Shown piece after piece: positions 53,865-61,156 of a stretch of DNA of 64,000 bases. The notes below the pieces were generated by a model. It had not been told where the DNA came from and made no database searches. It was given only the letters and a program-made list of their open reading frames with translations. The stretch is from positions 152,646 through 216,645 of the forward strand of contig DUMU01000005.1 of the NCBI GenBank assembly GCA_012839805.1. Reading direction: 5' to 3'. The stretch's first letter is position 1. Every line of letters begins with the position of its first letter. Source of the DNA: Bacillota bacterium. Its GTDB lineage: Bacteria; Bacillota; Limnochordia; Limnochordales; DUMU01. The position numbers and the translations under genes are program-made.

Positions 53865-54062
53865 TCATGTGTCGAAGGCCGGCTTGAAGGCGGAGAGCCG
53901 GGCGAGGGGCAAACCTTCACAATGCTGGGCGATGAATTCATCGGGTTTGGCCCGGGGGCGGTCGAGGAGACCTACGTCTGCCGGCACGAACTTGTGGGCG
54001 AGGACGGCCTGGAGCTCGGCCGGGAAACTTTTACGGCGACGGCGGTGCCGGTCGGCGGTCAC
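53865..54062 (-). CDS. Small protein of unknown function, minus strand (third of three)
   Basis: A 65-residue product from GTG 54062, with AAGGAG seven bases before the start. It overlaps the end of the preceding minus-strand gene by 32 bases. The N-terminus is basic (TADRHRRRRKSFPAEL); the rest is AVLAHKFVPADVGLLDRPRA, KPDEFIAQHCEGLPLARLSA. I do not recognise it. The strong ribosome binding site is the main evidence; it could be a member of a family specific to this lineage. The plus-strand frame over it (53922-54347) has no site. Confidence 0.55.
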   Translation of the reverse strand: MTADRHRRRRKSFPAELQAVLAHKFVPADVGLLDRPRAKPDEFIAQHCEGLPLARLSAFKPAFDT

Positions 54063-54324
54063 TCGGATTCTCCTTCGGATTCTTCTGTAACCGTGACTGC
54101 CACTCTCCTGCCAGGCGTTGGAGCAGCTCCTTCTCGTGGGGCTGCAGTTGCTGGAACAGGTTTTGGGCCTTTGCCATCAAGACCTCGTCGGGATCGTCTG
54201 CGGACACAGGCCCGGCTTGTTGCTTCAGGCGTTGGCGCAATTGGCGCAAGGCCTCTTGCTCGGCTTCTGGCAAACCCTGGAGGCTCTCGTCGAGGAGTCG
54301 CTTTTGGCGTTCGAGATCTTTCAT
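54031..54324 (-). CDS. Small charged helical protein of unknown function, minus strand (second of three)
   Basis: A 97-residue product from ATG 54324, with AAAGGAG seven bases upstream. Almost entirely charged helix (MKDLERQKRLLDESLQGLPE, EQEALRQLRQRLKQQAG, LFQQLQPHEKELLQRLAGEW), ending in a Pro/Ser tail. No signal peptide or membrane segment. It starts 19 bases after the preceding minus-strand gene and overlaps the next, suggesting an operon. I do not recognise it; coiled-coil scaffold or regulator is a guess. Confidence 0.65.
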   Translation of the reverse strand: MKDLERQKRLLDESLQGLPEAEQEALRQLRQRLKQQAGPVSADDPDEVLMAKAQNLFQQLQPHEKELLQRLAGEWQSRLQKNPKENPSDRRPAPPSP

Positions 54325-54343
54325 GGCACCTGCTCCTTTCACT

Positions 54344-54763
54344 CTAGCGGCGGCCGGGCAGTGAGTGCGGCCACCCGCCGGGCCGGGATGCTTTCCAGTT
54401 TATGCGGGAGATCTTTGCCTGGCCACCTGCACTGGCTGGCAGGGAAAGGGCCCACCGCCAGACCGGAGGGAAGGCCAGGATGAGCAGGATGAGGATTAGA
54501 AAAAGCAGGAAAGCCTGCGACTCGTCGTTCTCCGGAGGGGAGGGGCGGCCCGGAGAAGGCTGAGGGGGTTTCTTGCCGGGTCGATCCGGCCGATCCGGCC
54601 GGTCCGGGCCGTCCGGTCCCTCCGGCTCGTCGAGCCAGCCCGATCCGCCGGGCCCGCCAAGTGTTTCGTCGCCGGGCCAACCCGGCCGTCCAGGCATCGG
54701 GGACGATTCTACGGGACCGATTCCGGTTTTGGCCTCGGGTTCAACCGATTCCTTCCATGTCAA
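54344..54763 (-). CDS. Pro/Gly-rich single-membrane-helix protein of unknown function, minus strand (first of three)
   Basis: About 139 residues from TTG 54763 (GGGGGG six bases upstream; ATG 54799 in frame is an alternative). The first two thirds is Pro/Gly/Asp-rich with a collagen-like run (GPDGPDRPDRPDRPG). Then comes a strongly hydrophobic helix (QAFLLFLILILLILAF) and a short basic tail (KISRINWKASRPGGWPHSLP). The plus-strand frames over the helix contain stops, which supports coding on this strand. Not recognised; small one-helix proteins of this sort are common in spore formers. Confidence 0.5.
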   Translation of the reverse strand: MTWKESVEPEAKTGIGPVESSPMPGRPGWPGDETLGGPGGSGWLDEPEGPDGPDRPDRPDRPGKKPPQPSPGRPSPPENDESQAFLLFLILILLILAFPPVWRWALSLPASAGGQAKISRINWKASRPGGWPHSLPGRR

Positions 54764-54953
54764 CGCGATCCCCCCGTTCACCGACAACTGTCCCGGCATT
54801 CCAGCGTATGAGAAAAGCACCCGGCTGCCCCTGGGAGGGGAAGCGCATTTGACCTTATCGGGGTGCGGCGGGAAAACGGCCCCCGGGAAGGGCGGGCGCA
54901 TAGACTGGGAGGCGGTAGATAGAAGAGACCAATGATGGTCGAGGAGGCGGCTG

Positions 54954-55787
54954 ATGGGGGAGGAACTCGTAAACGAGAGAGCCAGGGCCCCATGGCAGAG
55001 ACTGGGTGACGAACTGGAAGTGCTGGTGACCTGCCTGCGACTGGCCGCCGATTCGCAAGACCCGCACGCCCCCCGGCGAGTTCGGACGGTCCTCGAGACG
55101 GCCCTGTTGCTCCGCCCTCTCGTTGCCCGGCTGGATGAACCGACCGTGCTCGGGCGCCTGGAACGGCAGGTGGAGTTTGCCGGGCAATGGCTGGCCTGGC
55201 GCCGGCAGCGGATGACGTCAGGCATCCAGGGGGCGAGCACCGGGGAACAGGCCGGCGGCCAGGCCCTGGCAGCTCTCTTGCCTCTTCTGAGGGGTGGCCT
55301 GCCGGCCGGTGCGCCGGCCTCACCGTGGCCGTGGTCGAGCCTCCTGCCTCTCTTCCTTCTGCTCGCCGGCCGCGGGGGAACCGGGACGAAAACCGGGGAG
55401 GCGGGCAGTGCGCCGCTTTCGTCGCTTCTGTCGCTGATCGGGCCGGCTCTTTCGGGTAGCTTGCCACAGCTTTCTGCCTTTCTACCGGCATTGTTCGGCA
55501 AGACGGAGGCCCACCCGGCTACCCCATCAGCCACGCAGCTTCCAACCCAATCAGCCTCTGACCAGCCCCCGGCGCCGGCGCTCGGAGCCGCCATTTCTAC
55601 GCTGCTACCGAAAGCTCAGGAATTGATGGCTAACCCGCAGGCGCTCGGTGATTTACTGCGCCGCGCGGAAGAGAAGCTGGGGAAAGAGAAGCTGGCTCGG
55701 CTGGAAGAGATGGCTCGCCGGTTGGCCGAGGAGCAGGGCGCCCCTGGTGCGGGTGTGCCCGGTGTGCCGGGCGAGTCTGGTACGTGA
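54954..55787 (+). CDS. Unknown protein with hydrophobic segments, next to spoIIA
   Basis: A 277-residue product from ATG 54954, behind GAGGAGG six bases upstream. The N-terminal third is helical and charged (QRLGDELEVLVTCLRLAADS, LLLRPLVARLDEPTVLGRL, FAGQWLAWRRQRM). The middle is hydrophobic (PWPWSSLLPLFLLLAGRGG; PLSSLLSLIGPALSGSLPQL; SAFLPALFG) and the end is a charged helix (LGDLLRRAEEKLGKEKLARL, EEMARRLAEEQG). I do not recognise a family. An overlapping minus-strand frame (to 55594) is also open but lacks a start site. It is convergent with the next gene, only 36 bases away. Confidence 0.6.
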   Translation: MGEELVNERARAPWQRLGDELEVLVTCLRLAADSQDPHAPRRVRTVLETALLLRPLVARLDEPTVLGRLERQVEFAGQWLAWRRQRMTSGIQGASTGEQAGGQALAALLPLLRGGLPAGAPASPWPWSSLLPLFLLLAGRGGTGTKTGEAGSAPLSSLLSLIGPALSGSLPQLSAFLPALFGKTEAHPATPSATQLPTQSASDQPPAPALGAAISTLLPKAQELMANPQALGDLLRRAEEKLGKEKLARLEEMARRLAEEQGAPGAGVPGVPGESGT

Positions 55788-55823
55788 GACGTAGACGACG
55801 AAGTCAGGGCGGCGGGGCCTTGA

Positions 55824-56360
55824 TCACCAAATCCAATAGCGTCGACGCACCGGGGGTCTTTCGGGCGGCGCCGGCGAAGGCGCCGGTGGCGGCGGTGGCA
55901 ACTGCTCCTTAGCTTTGGGCCCGTGTTCCGGGCCGGGCGGGCGTACTGGCGCGAGCTGGTGTTCGGACGTCGTGTGCGGGAGCGTTGACGGTCGCAACCG
56001 CTCCGGCCGGGCTATGGCTGGGGCGACCGGCGAAGGTCGGGAGGGTGACGGCGCTACCCGGGGGGGCGGCGATTTGAGCGCTGGCGACGGTGAGGGTGGA
56101 GACGGTGAACTTGCAGCAGCAGGCGGCCGGGATAGGGTTTGCTCAACGCGGGAGGCGAGTGCCTCGAGCCGTTCCAAAGTGGTTTCCCAGCGTGCCATGA
56201 AGTGCCGCCATTCTTGGGCGATGCGGGTGGGTTCGGGAGGTTCGATTTCGTCTTGCAGACTCCGGGCGGCCAGGAGAAGCAGAAGCGCTTCGTTCAACTC
56301 GACCAGATGCTGATCGATGCGCTCCAGCCGTTCGGCCCAGGATATCGGCTCCTCGGCCAT
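55824..56360 (-). CDS. Coiled-coil, Pro-rich protein of unknown function, minus strand
   Basis: A 178-residue product from ATG 56360 (purine-rich AGAAGGGGG about nine bases upstream). The N-terminal half is helical (WAERLERIDQHLVELNEAL, LLLLAARSLQDEIEPPEP, WETTLERLEALASRVEQTL), the rest Pro/Ser/Arg-rich, and it ends RRRYWIW. It is divergent from spoIIAA, sharing a 152-base upstream region, and convergent with the plus-strand unknown gene. An upstream extension to 56618 crosses spoIIAA and is rejected. No family recognised. Confidence 0.55.
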   Translation of the reverse strand: MAEEPISWAERLERIDQHLVELNEALLLLLAARSLQDEIEPPEPTRIAQEWRHFMARWETTLERLEALASRVEQTLSRPPAAASSPSPPSPSPALKSPPPRVAPSPSRPSPVAPAIARPERLRPSTLPHTTSEHQLAPVRPPGPEHGPKAKEQLPPPPPAPSPAPPERPPVRRRYWIW

Positions 56361-56419
56361 GGTTGGTTGCCCCCTTCTCGTTCCTCCACAAGGTATGCAG
56401 TGTACGGTGGGTCGGCCAG

Positions 56420-56446
56420 GGAGGAAACGTGCGAGCCGGCTCGAAT
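56420..56446 (+). promoter_or_regulatory. Possible SigmaH promoter of the spoIIA operon
   Basis: AGGAAA (56422-56427) and GAAT (56443-56446) have the relative spacing of SigmaH promoters (AGGAwww, 11-12 bases, rnnGAATww), with mismatches at the outer positions. Transcription would begin near 56453, about 60 bases before spoIIAA. Bacillus spoIIA is driven by SigmaH, so the placement is meaningful. No clear Spo0A box was found. Confidence 0.5.
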
Positions 56447-56512
56447 GACCTTTCGTCGGCTTGCGACGTGGCCAAGACCCAGGGCTCTGGTCGGGGGGGA
56501 AGTTCACCAGGT

Positions 56513-56878
56513 ATGAACCTATCGCTCGAGACGATTGAGGACGTGCTGCTGGTGCGAATGCGGGGAGAACTCGACTTGGAAACCGCGGCGAAGTTCCGGG
56601 TTCTGGTGGAGGAAGCATTGGATCACCGGCCGGGGCTGAAACACCTGATCCTCGACGTAAGCGGCCTTTCTTTCATCGATTCTTCCGGCCTCGGAGCGAT
56701 CCTGGGGCGTTACCGCCAATTTGCCGAGCGGGGTGGACGGGTATTCGTGGTGGGAGTCCAGCCTGGCGTCGGCCGTCTCCTCGAGCTTTCCGGTCTTTTC
56801 CGAGTGGTCGAGGTGGCGGCAACGGCTGAGGAAGCCCTGGCGCGGGTGCAAGGGGAGGTCGGTTCGGTAGATGGGTGA
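56513..56878 (+). CDS. spoIIAA: Anti-sigma F factor antagonist SpoIIAA
   Basis: SpoIIAA is the STAS-domain anti-anti-sigma factor that releases SigmaF from SpoIIAB. The 121-residue product has RMRGELDLETAAKFRVLVEE and LILDVSGLSFIDSSGLGAIL, with the phosphorylated Ser at about 58 (DSSG). Start ATG 56513 was chosen on homology; the frame is open back to 56363. It overlaps spoIIAB. A SigmaH-like promoter lies upstream. Confidence 0.94.
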   Translation: MNLSLETIEDVLLVRMRGELDLETAAKFRVLVEEALDHRPGLKHLILDVSGLSFIDSSGLGAILGRYRQFAERGGRVFVVGVQPGVGRLLELSGLFRVVEVAATAEEALARVQGEVGSVDG

Positions 56879-57335
56879 AGAAGAGCCGGTCAACCGCTTT
56901 TCCCTCACTTTTCCCAGCCTGGCCCCGAACGTCTCGTTTGCCCGTTCGACGGTAGCCGCGTTCGCGTCCCAGCTGGACCAGTTTACTCTGGAGGATATCG
57001 AGGACATCCGCATCGCGGTGTCGGAGGTCGTCTCCAATGTCGTGATCCACGCCTATCCGAAGGGGGCCGGGCCCGTACGGGTAGAGGCCAGCCTTTACCA
57101 CGATCGGGTGGAGGTGGTCGTGGCCGACAACGGGTGCGGGATAGCGGACGTAGAGAAGGCCAAGGAGCCGGCGTTCACCACCTTGCCCGGAGAACGTATG
57201 GGACTCGGCCTTACGTTCGTCCAGGCTTACATGGACCGGGTCGAGATCACCTCCCGGCCAGGGGAGGGAACGAGGGTGTTCATGGTCAAGCGGCCGGGAT
57301 CTGGCGTGAGTAAGGGCCAGCTTCCAGAAGGATGA
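56871..57335 (+). CDS. spoIIAB: Anti-sigma F factor SpoIIAB
   Basis: The GHKL-type kinase that binds SigmaF and phosphorylates SpoIIAA. The 154-residue product has the N box (EVVSNVVIHAYPKG), the G1 box (VADNGCGIADVE) and the G2 region (GERMGLGLTFVQAYMDRV). It overlaps spoIIAA by eight bases and sigF by ATGA. Confidence 0.95.
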   Translation: MGEEEPVNRFSLTFPSLAPNVSFARSTVAAFASQLDQFTLEDIEDIRIAVSEVVSNVVIHAYPKGAGPVRVEASLYHDRVEVVVADNGCGIADVEKAKEPAFTTLPGERMGLGLTFVQAYMDRVEITSRPGEGTRVFMVKRPGSGVSKGQLPEG

Positions 57336-58054
57336 GACTCCGCCGGTTTCTCGATCCGCTTCCACCCCCGCTGCGACCCGAAGAGGTGATGCCTCTTTTC
57401 TGGCGGATACGGGCCGGAGATCAAGGGGCTCGTACCGAAGCCATCGAACGGAACCTCCGGCTGGTGGTACAGGTGCTGAACCGGTTTCTGGAGACGAGAA
57501 GCGTTGCTCAAGGTGACCTGGACGATCTCTTCCAGGCCGGGTGTCTGGGTCTGATGCAGGCAGTAGACGGTTTCCAACCCGAACGCGCCGTACGGTTTTC
57601 GAGTTACGCCGTGCCTTTCATTTTGGGTGAGATTCGCCGCGCTTTCCGGCGCCTGGTTGCGCCCGATCTGCCCCGTTCGCTCTGGCAAAGGCGGGGCCGC
57701 CTGTTGCAGGTACGGGAGGAGCTGGCCCAGAAGCTGGGGCGGGAACCTACCCTGGGGGAGATCGCGGCGGCTGCCGGGGTCAGTTCCCCGGAGGTGGCGG
57801 AAGGACTTGAGCAGCTCCAGCCCGCGGCGAGGTTAGAGGGCGCTGACCAAACGGTTTGGGAACGATCGGAGGACCGCATCACTTTGGAGCAGCTGATGGC
57901 GGGCCTGAGTGCCGGCGACCGGCTACTATTCCGGTTACGGTTTCTTGAGGGGCGGAGCCAGAGCGAGGTTGCCTGGCGGCTTCACGTTTCACAGCCTCAG
58001 GTATCTCGCCGGGAACGGCAGCTCTTGGCCCAGTTGCGCCGCGAGGCGTGGTAG
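57332..58054 (+). CDS. sigF: RNA polymerase sporulation sigma factor SigmaF
   Basis: The forespore-specific sigma factor. The 240-residue product has region 2 (NLRLVVQVLNRFLETRSVAQ, DLDDLFQAGCLGLMQAVDGF, FSSYAVPFILGEIRRAFRR), region 3 (LAQKLGREPTLGEIAAAAGV) and region 4 (QSEVAWRLHVSQPQVSRRER). Position after spoIIAB fixes it as SigmaF rather than another sporulation sigma. Slightly shorter than the Bacillus protein (255). The spoVA genes that often follow are missing. Confidence 0.93.
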   Translation: MRLRRFLDPLPPPLRPEEVMPLFWRIRAGDQGARTEAIERNLRLVVQVLNRFLETRSVAQGDLDDLFQAGCLGLMQAVDGFQPERAVRFSSYAVPFILGEIRRAFRRLVAPDLPRSLWQRRGRLLQVREELAQKLGREPTLGEIAAAAGVSSPEVAEGLEQLQPAARLEGADQTVWERSEDRITLEQLMAGLSAGDRLLFRLRFLEGRSQSEVAWRLHVSQPQVSRRERQLLAQLRREAW

Positions 58055-58226
58055 CCTGGCGCGGGCTTGGTGCATATTGCCGGCAGGGACGAGAGGACGC
58101 AGGACGAACTCCTTCTTGTTCTTGGGCGGCCGGGATGACAACCCGGGAGGGCGATCACACAGCCATTCATCGTAGCAGGCTCTGATGCAATCATCTGACA
58201 AAATCCGCAGAAAGGGATGGCGAATC

Positions 58227-58766
58227 GTGATTCTGGTAGGCGACAAGACCATTCTCCGCCCGCTTTCGTGGGAGGATGTGCCCGCTTTCTTACAGTGGTG
58301 CCGCGATCCCGAATTGCAGGATCTAAGTAATGGTACCTACCCAACCAGCCTGGCCGAGTGCGGGCCCTGGTACAGTTCTTTGAGGGCCAACCGGCAACAC
58401 AAGCACTTCGCTATCATTGCCCGCGACGGTCGTTTCATCGGGGACATCGAGCTCGACTCCATCAGCTGGCGCCGGGGCGAGGCCGAGTTGCGCATCTGCA
58501 TCGGTGATCCGGCCTACCGCAACCGGGGACTTGGCACTGACGCGGTTGCCACTTTGGTTTCGTACGCATTCTTTCGCCTTCACCTTCGCCTTGTCTACCT
58601 GCGCGTTTACCGTGACAACCGGCGGGCGATCCGCTGTTACGAGAAGGTGGGCTTCCGCACGGTCGGCTGGCTTCGCCGGGCCGGCAAACTTGGGGAACGC
58701 GAGATATACCTGATGGCATTGACGCCAGAGGATCTACGGGCTCCGGTTCGCGCCCTGGCCGGCTGA
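58227..58766 (+). CDS. GNAT family N-acetyltransferase (RimJ/RimL-like)
   Basis: The 179-residue product has the GNAT fold: LRPLSWEDVPAFLQWCRDPE, IIARDGRFIGDIELDSISWR, the acetyl-CoA loop PAYRNRGLGTDAVATLVSYA and the C-terminal NRRAIRCYEKVGFRTVGWLR. Substrate unknown; related enzymes acetylate ribosomal proteins or small molecules. GTG 58227 was chosen since the family starts near here and AAAGGG lies upstream; ATG 58185 adds 14 residues. The 172 bases before it hold no gene. No operon link to sigF is apparent. Confidence 0.88.
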   Translation: MILVGDKTILRPLSWEDVPAFLQWCRDPELQDLSNGTYPTSLAECGPWYSSLRANRQHKHFAIIARDGRFIGDIELDSISWRRGEAELRICIGDPAYRNRGLGTDAVATLVSYAFFRLHLRLVYLRVYRDNRRAIRCYEKVGFRTVGWLRRAGKLGEREIYLMALTPEDLRAPVRALAG

Positions 58767-58790
58767 GGGAGTCCCTTCTTCTTTTCGAGG

Positions 58791-58901
58791 AAACCTCCGA
58801 TCTCAGGAAGGAAAGCGCAGCGCAAGTGTAGAATCCCGTTAGCCAGATGGCCCAGGCTGCGCAGCTCCCGGAGAACCTTCCACCCTGACCTGCGGAGGTT
58901 T
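58791..58901 (+). other. Leader with sequence complementary to the exbB ribosome binding site
   Basis: AAACCTCCG (58791-58799) is exactly complementary to CGGAGGTTT (58893-58901), which contains the exbB Shine-Dalgarno sequence seven bases before ATG 58908. If transcribed together, the two could pair and hide the site. The distance is about 93 bases. The transcription start is not known; no clear SigmaA promoter was found, only TAGAAT at 58829-58834. Confidence 0.35.
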
Positions 58902-58907
58902 GGTTCG

Positions 58908-59576
58908 ATGTTGGACATATTCGTCAAGGGCGGCCCTACCATGTACGCCCTGCTGGCCTGTTCGATCGTGTCGGTCGCCGTGATCCTCGAGCGGATCTGG
59001 TTCCTTTGGCGGCAACGCCAGCCGGCTGATGAGCTTTTCGAAGAGGTTCGGGAAGCCCTGAGTGAAGGTAAAGTGCTGGAGGCCATGCAACTCGCCCGGC
59101 AGTCGGACACGCCGGTGGCAAGCCTGCTCGCGGTGGCCATCGAGCACCATGATGAGGGCCCGGAAGCAGTCCGGCGGAGTCTGGAGCAAGAGGGCAAAGA
59201 GCAGGCGGCGGAACTGGAACGAGGGCTTCCGATACTGGATGCGATTGTTACCGTCGCCCCTCTACTGGGGCTTTTGGGGACGGTCCTCGGCATCATCCGG
59301 GCTTTCAACGTGCTAGGGGCTCTTCAGGGCGTCGACGATCCCGGGGCACTCAGCGTTGGCATTGCCGAAGCGTTGATCACCACTGCCGCCGGGCTCACCA
59401 TTGCTATCCCGACCTTGATTGCGCACCGGTACCTGAGCAGCGTGGTCGACAGCATCGTGACGCAGATGGAGAACAAAGCGGAGGAAATCCTTGATCTATT
59501 GAGCGAGACCGAGACTCTGGGCGCGGTTTCGCCCGCCGAAGCTGCGGCGGCCGTCGAGAGCAAGGTGGGGGTGTAA
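58908..59576 (+). CDS. exbB: ExbB/TolQ family proton-channel protein
   Basis: ExbB-like, 222 residues, with the three-helix MotA/TolQ/ExbB architecture: helix 1 (MYALLACSIVSVAVILERIW), a cytoplasmic domain (FEEVREALSEGKVLEAMQLA), then LPILDAIVTVAPLLGLLGTVLGII and ITTAAGLTIAIPTLIAHRY. It forms the energised complex with ExbD and TonB. It is followed by exbD and tonB. ATG 58908 has GGAGG upstream. Choice between ExbB and TolQ rests on the neighbouring TonB. Confidence 0.93.
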   Translation: MLDIFVKGGPTMYALLACSIVSVAVILERIWFLWRQRQPADELFEEVREALSEGKVLEAMQLARQSDTPVASLLAVAIEHHDEGPEAVRRSLEQEGKEQAAELERGLPILDAIVTVAPLLGLLGTVLGIIRAFNVLGALQGVDDPGALSVGIAEALITTAAGLTIAIPTLIAHRYLSSVVDSIVTQMENKAEEILDLLSETETLGAVSPAEAAAAVESKVGV

Positions 59577-59579
59577 GCG

Positions 59580-60005
59580 ATGCAGATCTCCCGCCGGCCC
59601 CGGCGTTACTCGGAAGTAAACATCGTACCACTGATCGACGTCGTTTCTTATCTGCTCTTTTTCTTCATGGTTTTCACCACGTTCAAAACGGGAGCTACCC
59701 AGTTGCCCATCCGTCTTCCCAGGGCCGAACAAGCTGCAGCCCACGCCCGGGCGCAGTTCATCGTCACGGTGGACAAGGACGGGGTCATGTACGTAGACGG
59801 CAGCCGAGTAGACGCCGAGCAGCTCCGCCTGGCCACCCGGGCGGCTCTGGAGGCCCAGCCCTCTCTCTTTGTGGTGGTCAGGGCGGATCGAGAAGTTCGC
59901 TATGAGGCAGTGATACAGGCCCTCGACGCGGTGCGGGCCGCAGGGGCGAGTAGCCTGGGGTTGGCAGTGGAGAGGACAGCAGTCAAGCCGCCCGGGCAGG
60001 GCTGA
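59580..60005 (+). CDS. exbD: ExbD/TolR family protein
   Basis: A 141-residue protein with one N-terminal membrane helix carrying the ion-coupling Asp (VNIVPLIDVVSYLLFFFMV, Asp ~20) and a periplasmic domain (VTVDKDGVMYVDGSRVDAEQ, LFVVVRADREVRYEAVIQAL). It begins three bases after exbB. ExbD, ExbB and TonB transmit proton-motive force to the outer membrane. Confidence 0.93.
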   Translation: MQISRRPRRYSEVNIVPLIDVVSYLLFFFMVFTTFKTGATQLPIRLPRAEQAAAHARAQFIVTVDKDGVMYVDGSRVDAEQLRLATRAALEAQPSLFVVVRADREVRYEAVIQALDAVRAAGASSLGLAVERTAVKPPGQG

Positions 60006-60023
60006 AGACAAGGAGGGAGCGCT

Positions 60024-61154
60024 ATGTTCGCCGCGCAGGAGCGGCGGCTCGTTCGCACGGCTGCCTTTGGGATCTCGCTCGCCCTCCACTTGCTCCTCAT
60101 CCTGATATTCCCCAGAGTCCCGCTCATATTCGAGGGTACGTCGGGTGAAGGAATAATGGCCGGGGGGATTCCGGTTCAGCTCGTGTCGCTTACTCCGGTA
60201 TCCTCCAGTGCGACTACCCCGGTGGCCAAAGCCGGGCGGGGGCGAACGCCGTCGGCGCAGCCGGCCGAGCCTCCGGCACCTCGAGAGCTTCCGACGGAGC
60301 CAAACCCTCAGCAGGTACCCGGGGTGGCGCTGAGCCCCGTCAAGGTGACGCAACCACCGGCGCCGGCCGAGCCGCCCCGAGAGCAGCAGGCTCCACCGGC
60401 GACGCCGCCGGACATCACGCGGGGTGAGAAGAGCGGGATCCCGGCTTCGCCAGCTACCACCGCCGGTGAACTGCTTACCAGTGAGAAAGGGCAGGACATA
60501 GTGCAAGCCCCTGCTCGGCCCTTGCCCAGGGCCGGCAGCACCGAGAGCAAAGAGGAGAAGCTCGAGCCCAAGCCGGAATCCCTTCCCGCTCCCCTCTCCC
60601 AGCAACCGGCTTCGCCTGGCCCGAGGCAGAGCACCACGGCTCAAGAAACCGAGGGCCCGATCCGGGAAGGGGGCGAGGAGAAGCGGGCGGGCAGCGGAGC
60701 TGGTGGTCTGGAAGGCTCGGGGAGTGAACCGGCGCCACCGCCGGCACCGGCAGTGGGCAACGGCCCCTGGCTCGCCGGAGATGCCCCGGATTATCCTAAA
60801 GTGGCCGCGGACCGCGGGGACAAGGGGGTGGTTCGTGGCCAGGTGCTGATCTGGACGGACGGGAGGATCGAAGTCCGGCAGGTTGCATCGTCGGGGAACC
60901 CCGTTATGGACAAAGTGGCCAGAGGCACCATCGCTGATCGCTGGAAGGCGGCGTACCGCCCGCCGGCCGGATGGGTCACGGTGGTGGAATGGGCAGTACA
61001 TTTTGCTAACCCCCCGAAGGGGGTAGTGGAGCAGCTGGGGGCCTTCAACATCCGGGAGGACAAGGTGCCTTCGACCGGCCCGGTTCCCCGTCCAGACCAG
61101 CAGCAACTCACGACCCCGCCGGGAGGGGTCCAGCTAAACCAGACTCAGAGCTAA
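60024..61154 (+). CDS. tonB: TonB-like energy transducer
   Basis: A 376-residue protein with a short basic cytoplasmic N-terminus, one membrane anchor (TAAFGISLALHLLLILIFPR), a very long Pro/Ala/Glu-rich periplasmic spacer (about residues 65-250) and a TonB C-terminal domain (DYPKVAADRGDKGVVRGQVL, WTDGRIEVRQVASSGNPVMD, WVTVVEWAVHFAN). The TonB spacer is longer than in enterobacteria, suiting a thick peptidoglycan layer. It supports the presence of an outer membrane. It follows exbD after 18 bases. Confidence 0.88.
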   Translation: MFAAQERRLVRTAAFGISLALHLLLILIFPRVPLIFEGTSGEGIMAGGIPVQLVSLTPVSSSATTPVAKAGRGRTPSAQPAEPPAPRELPTEPNPQQVPGVALSPVKVTQPPAPAEPPREQQAPPATPPDITRGEKSGIPASPATTAGELLTSEKGQDIVQAPARPLPRAGSTESKEEKLEPKPESLPAPLSQQPASPGPRQSTTAQETEGPIREGGEEKRAGSGAGGLEGSGSEPAPPPAPAVGNGPWLAGDAPDYPKVAADRGDKGVVRGQVLIWTDGRIEVRQVASSGNPVMDKVARGTIADRWKAAYRPPAGWVTVVEWAVHFANPPKGVVEQLGAFNIREDKVPSTGPVPRPDQQQLTTPPGGVQLNQTQS

Positions 61155-61156
61155 GG

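Noticed and set aside
53922..54347. 141-residue + strand frame over the minus-strand pair
   Set aside because: No ribosome binding site, Gly/Pro/Arg-rich product. The two minus-strand frames each have AAGGAG at seven bases.
54344..55594. 416-residue minus-strand frame extending over the + strand gene at 54954
   Set aside because: Only the distal part (to 54763) has a start site and a convincing membrane helix; the upstream part is Ala/Pro/Arg-rich and competes with a + strand gene that has a strong ribosome binding site.
58055..58226. Minus-strand frame (57989-58252) between sigF and the acetyltransferase
   Set aside because: Overlaps the end of sigF and start of the next gene, has no ribosome binding site, and shows no domain.
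59496..61106. 536-residue minus-strand frame over exbD and tonB
   Set aside because: Overlaps conserved ExbD and TonB. No ribosome binding site; Arg/Gly/His-rich product.
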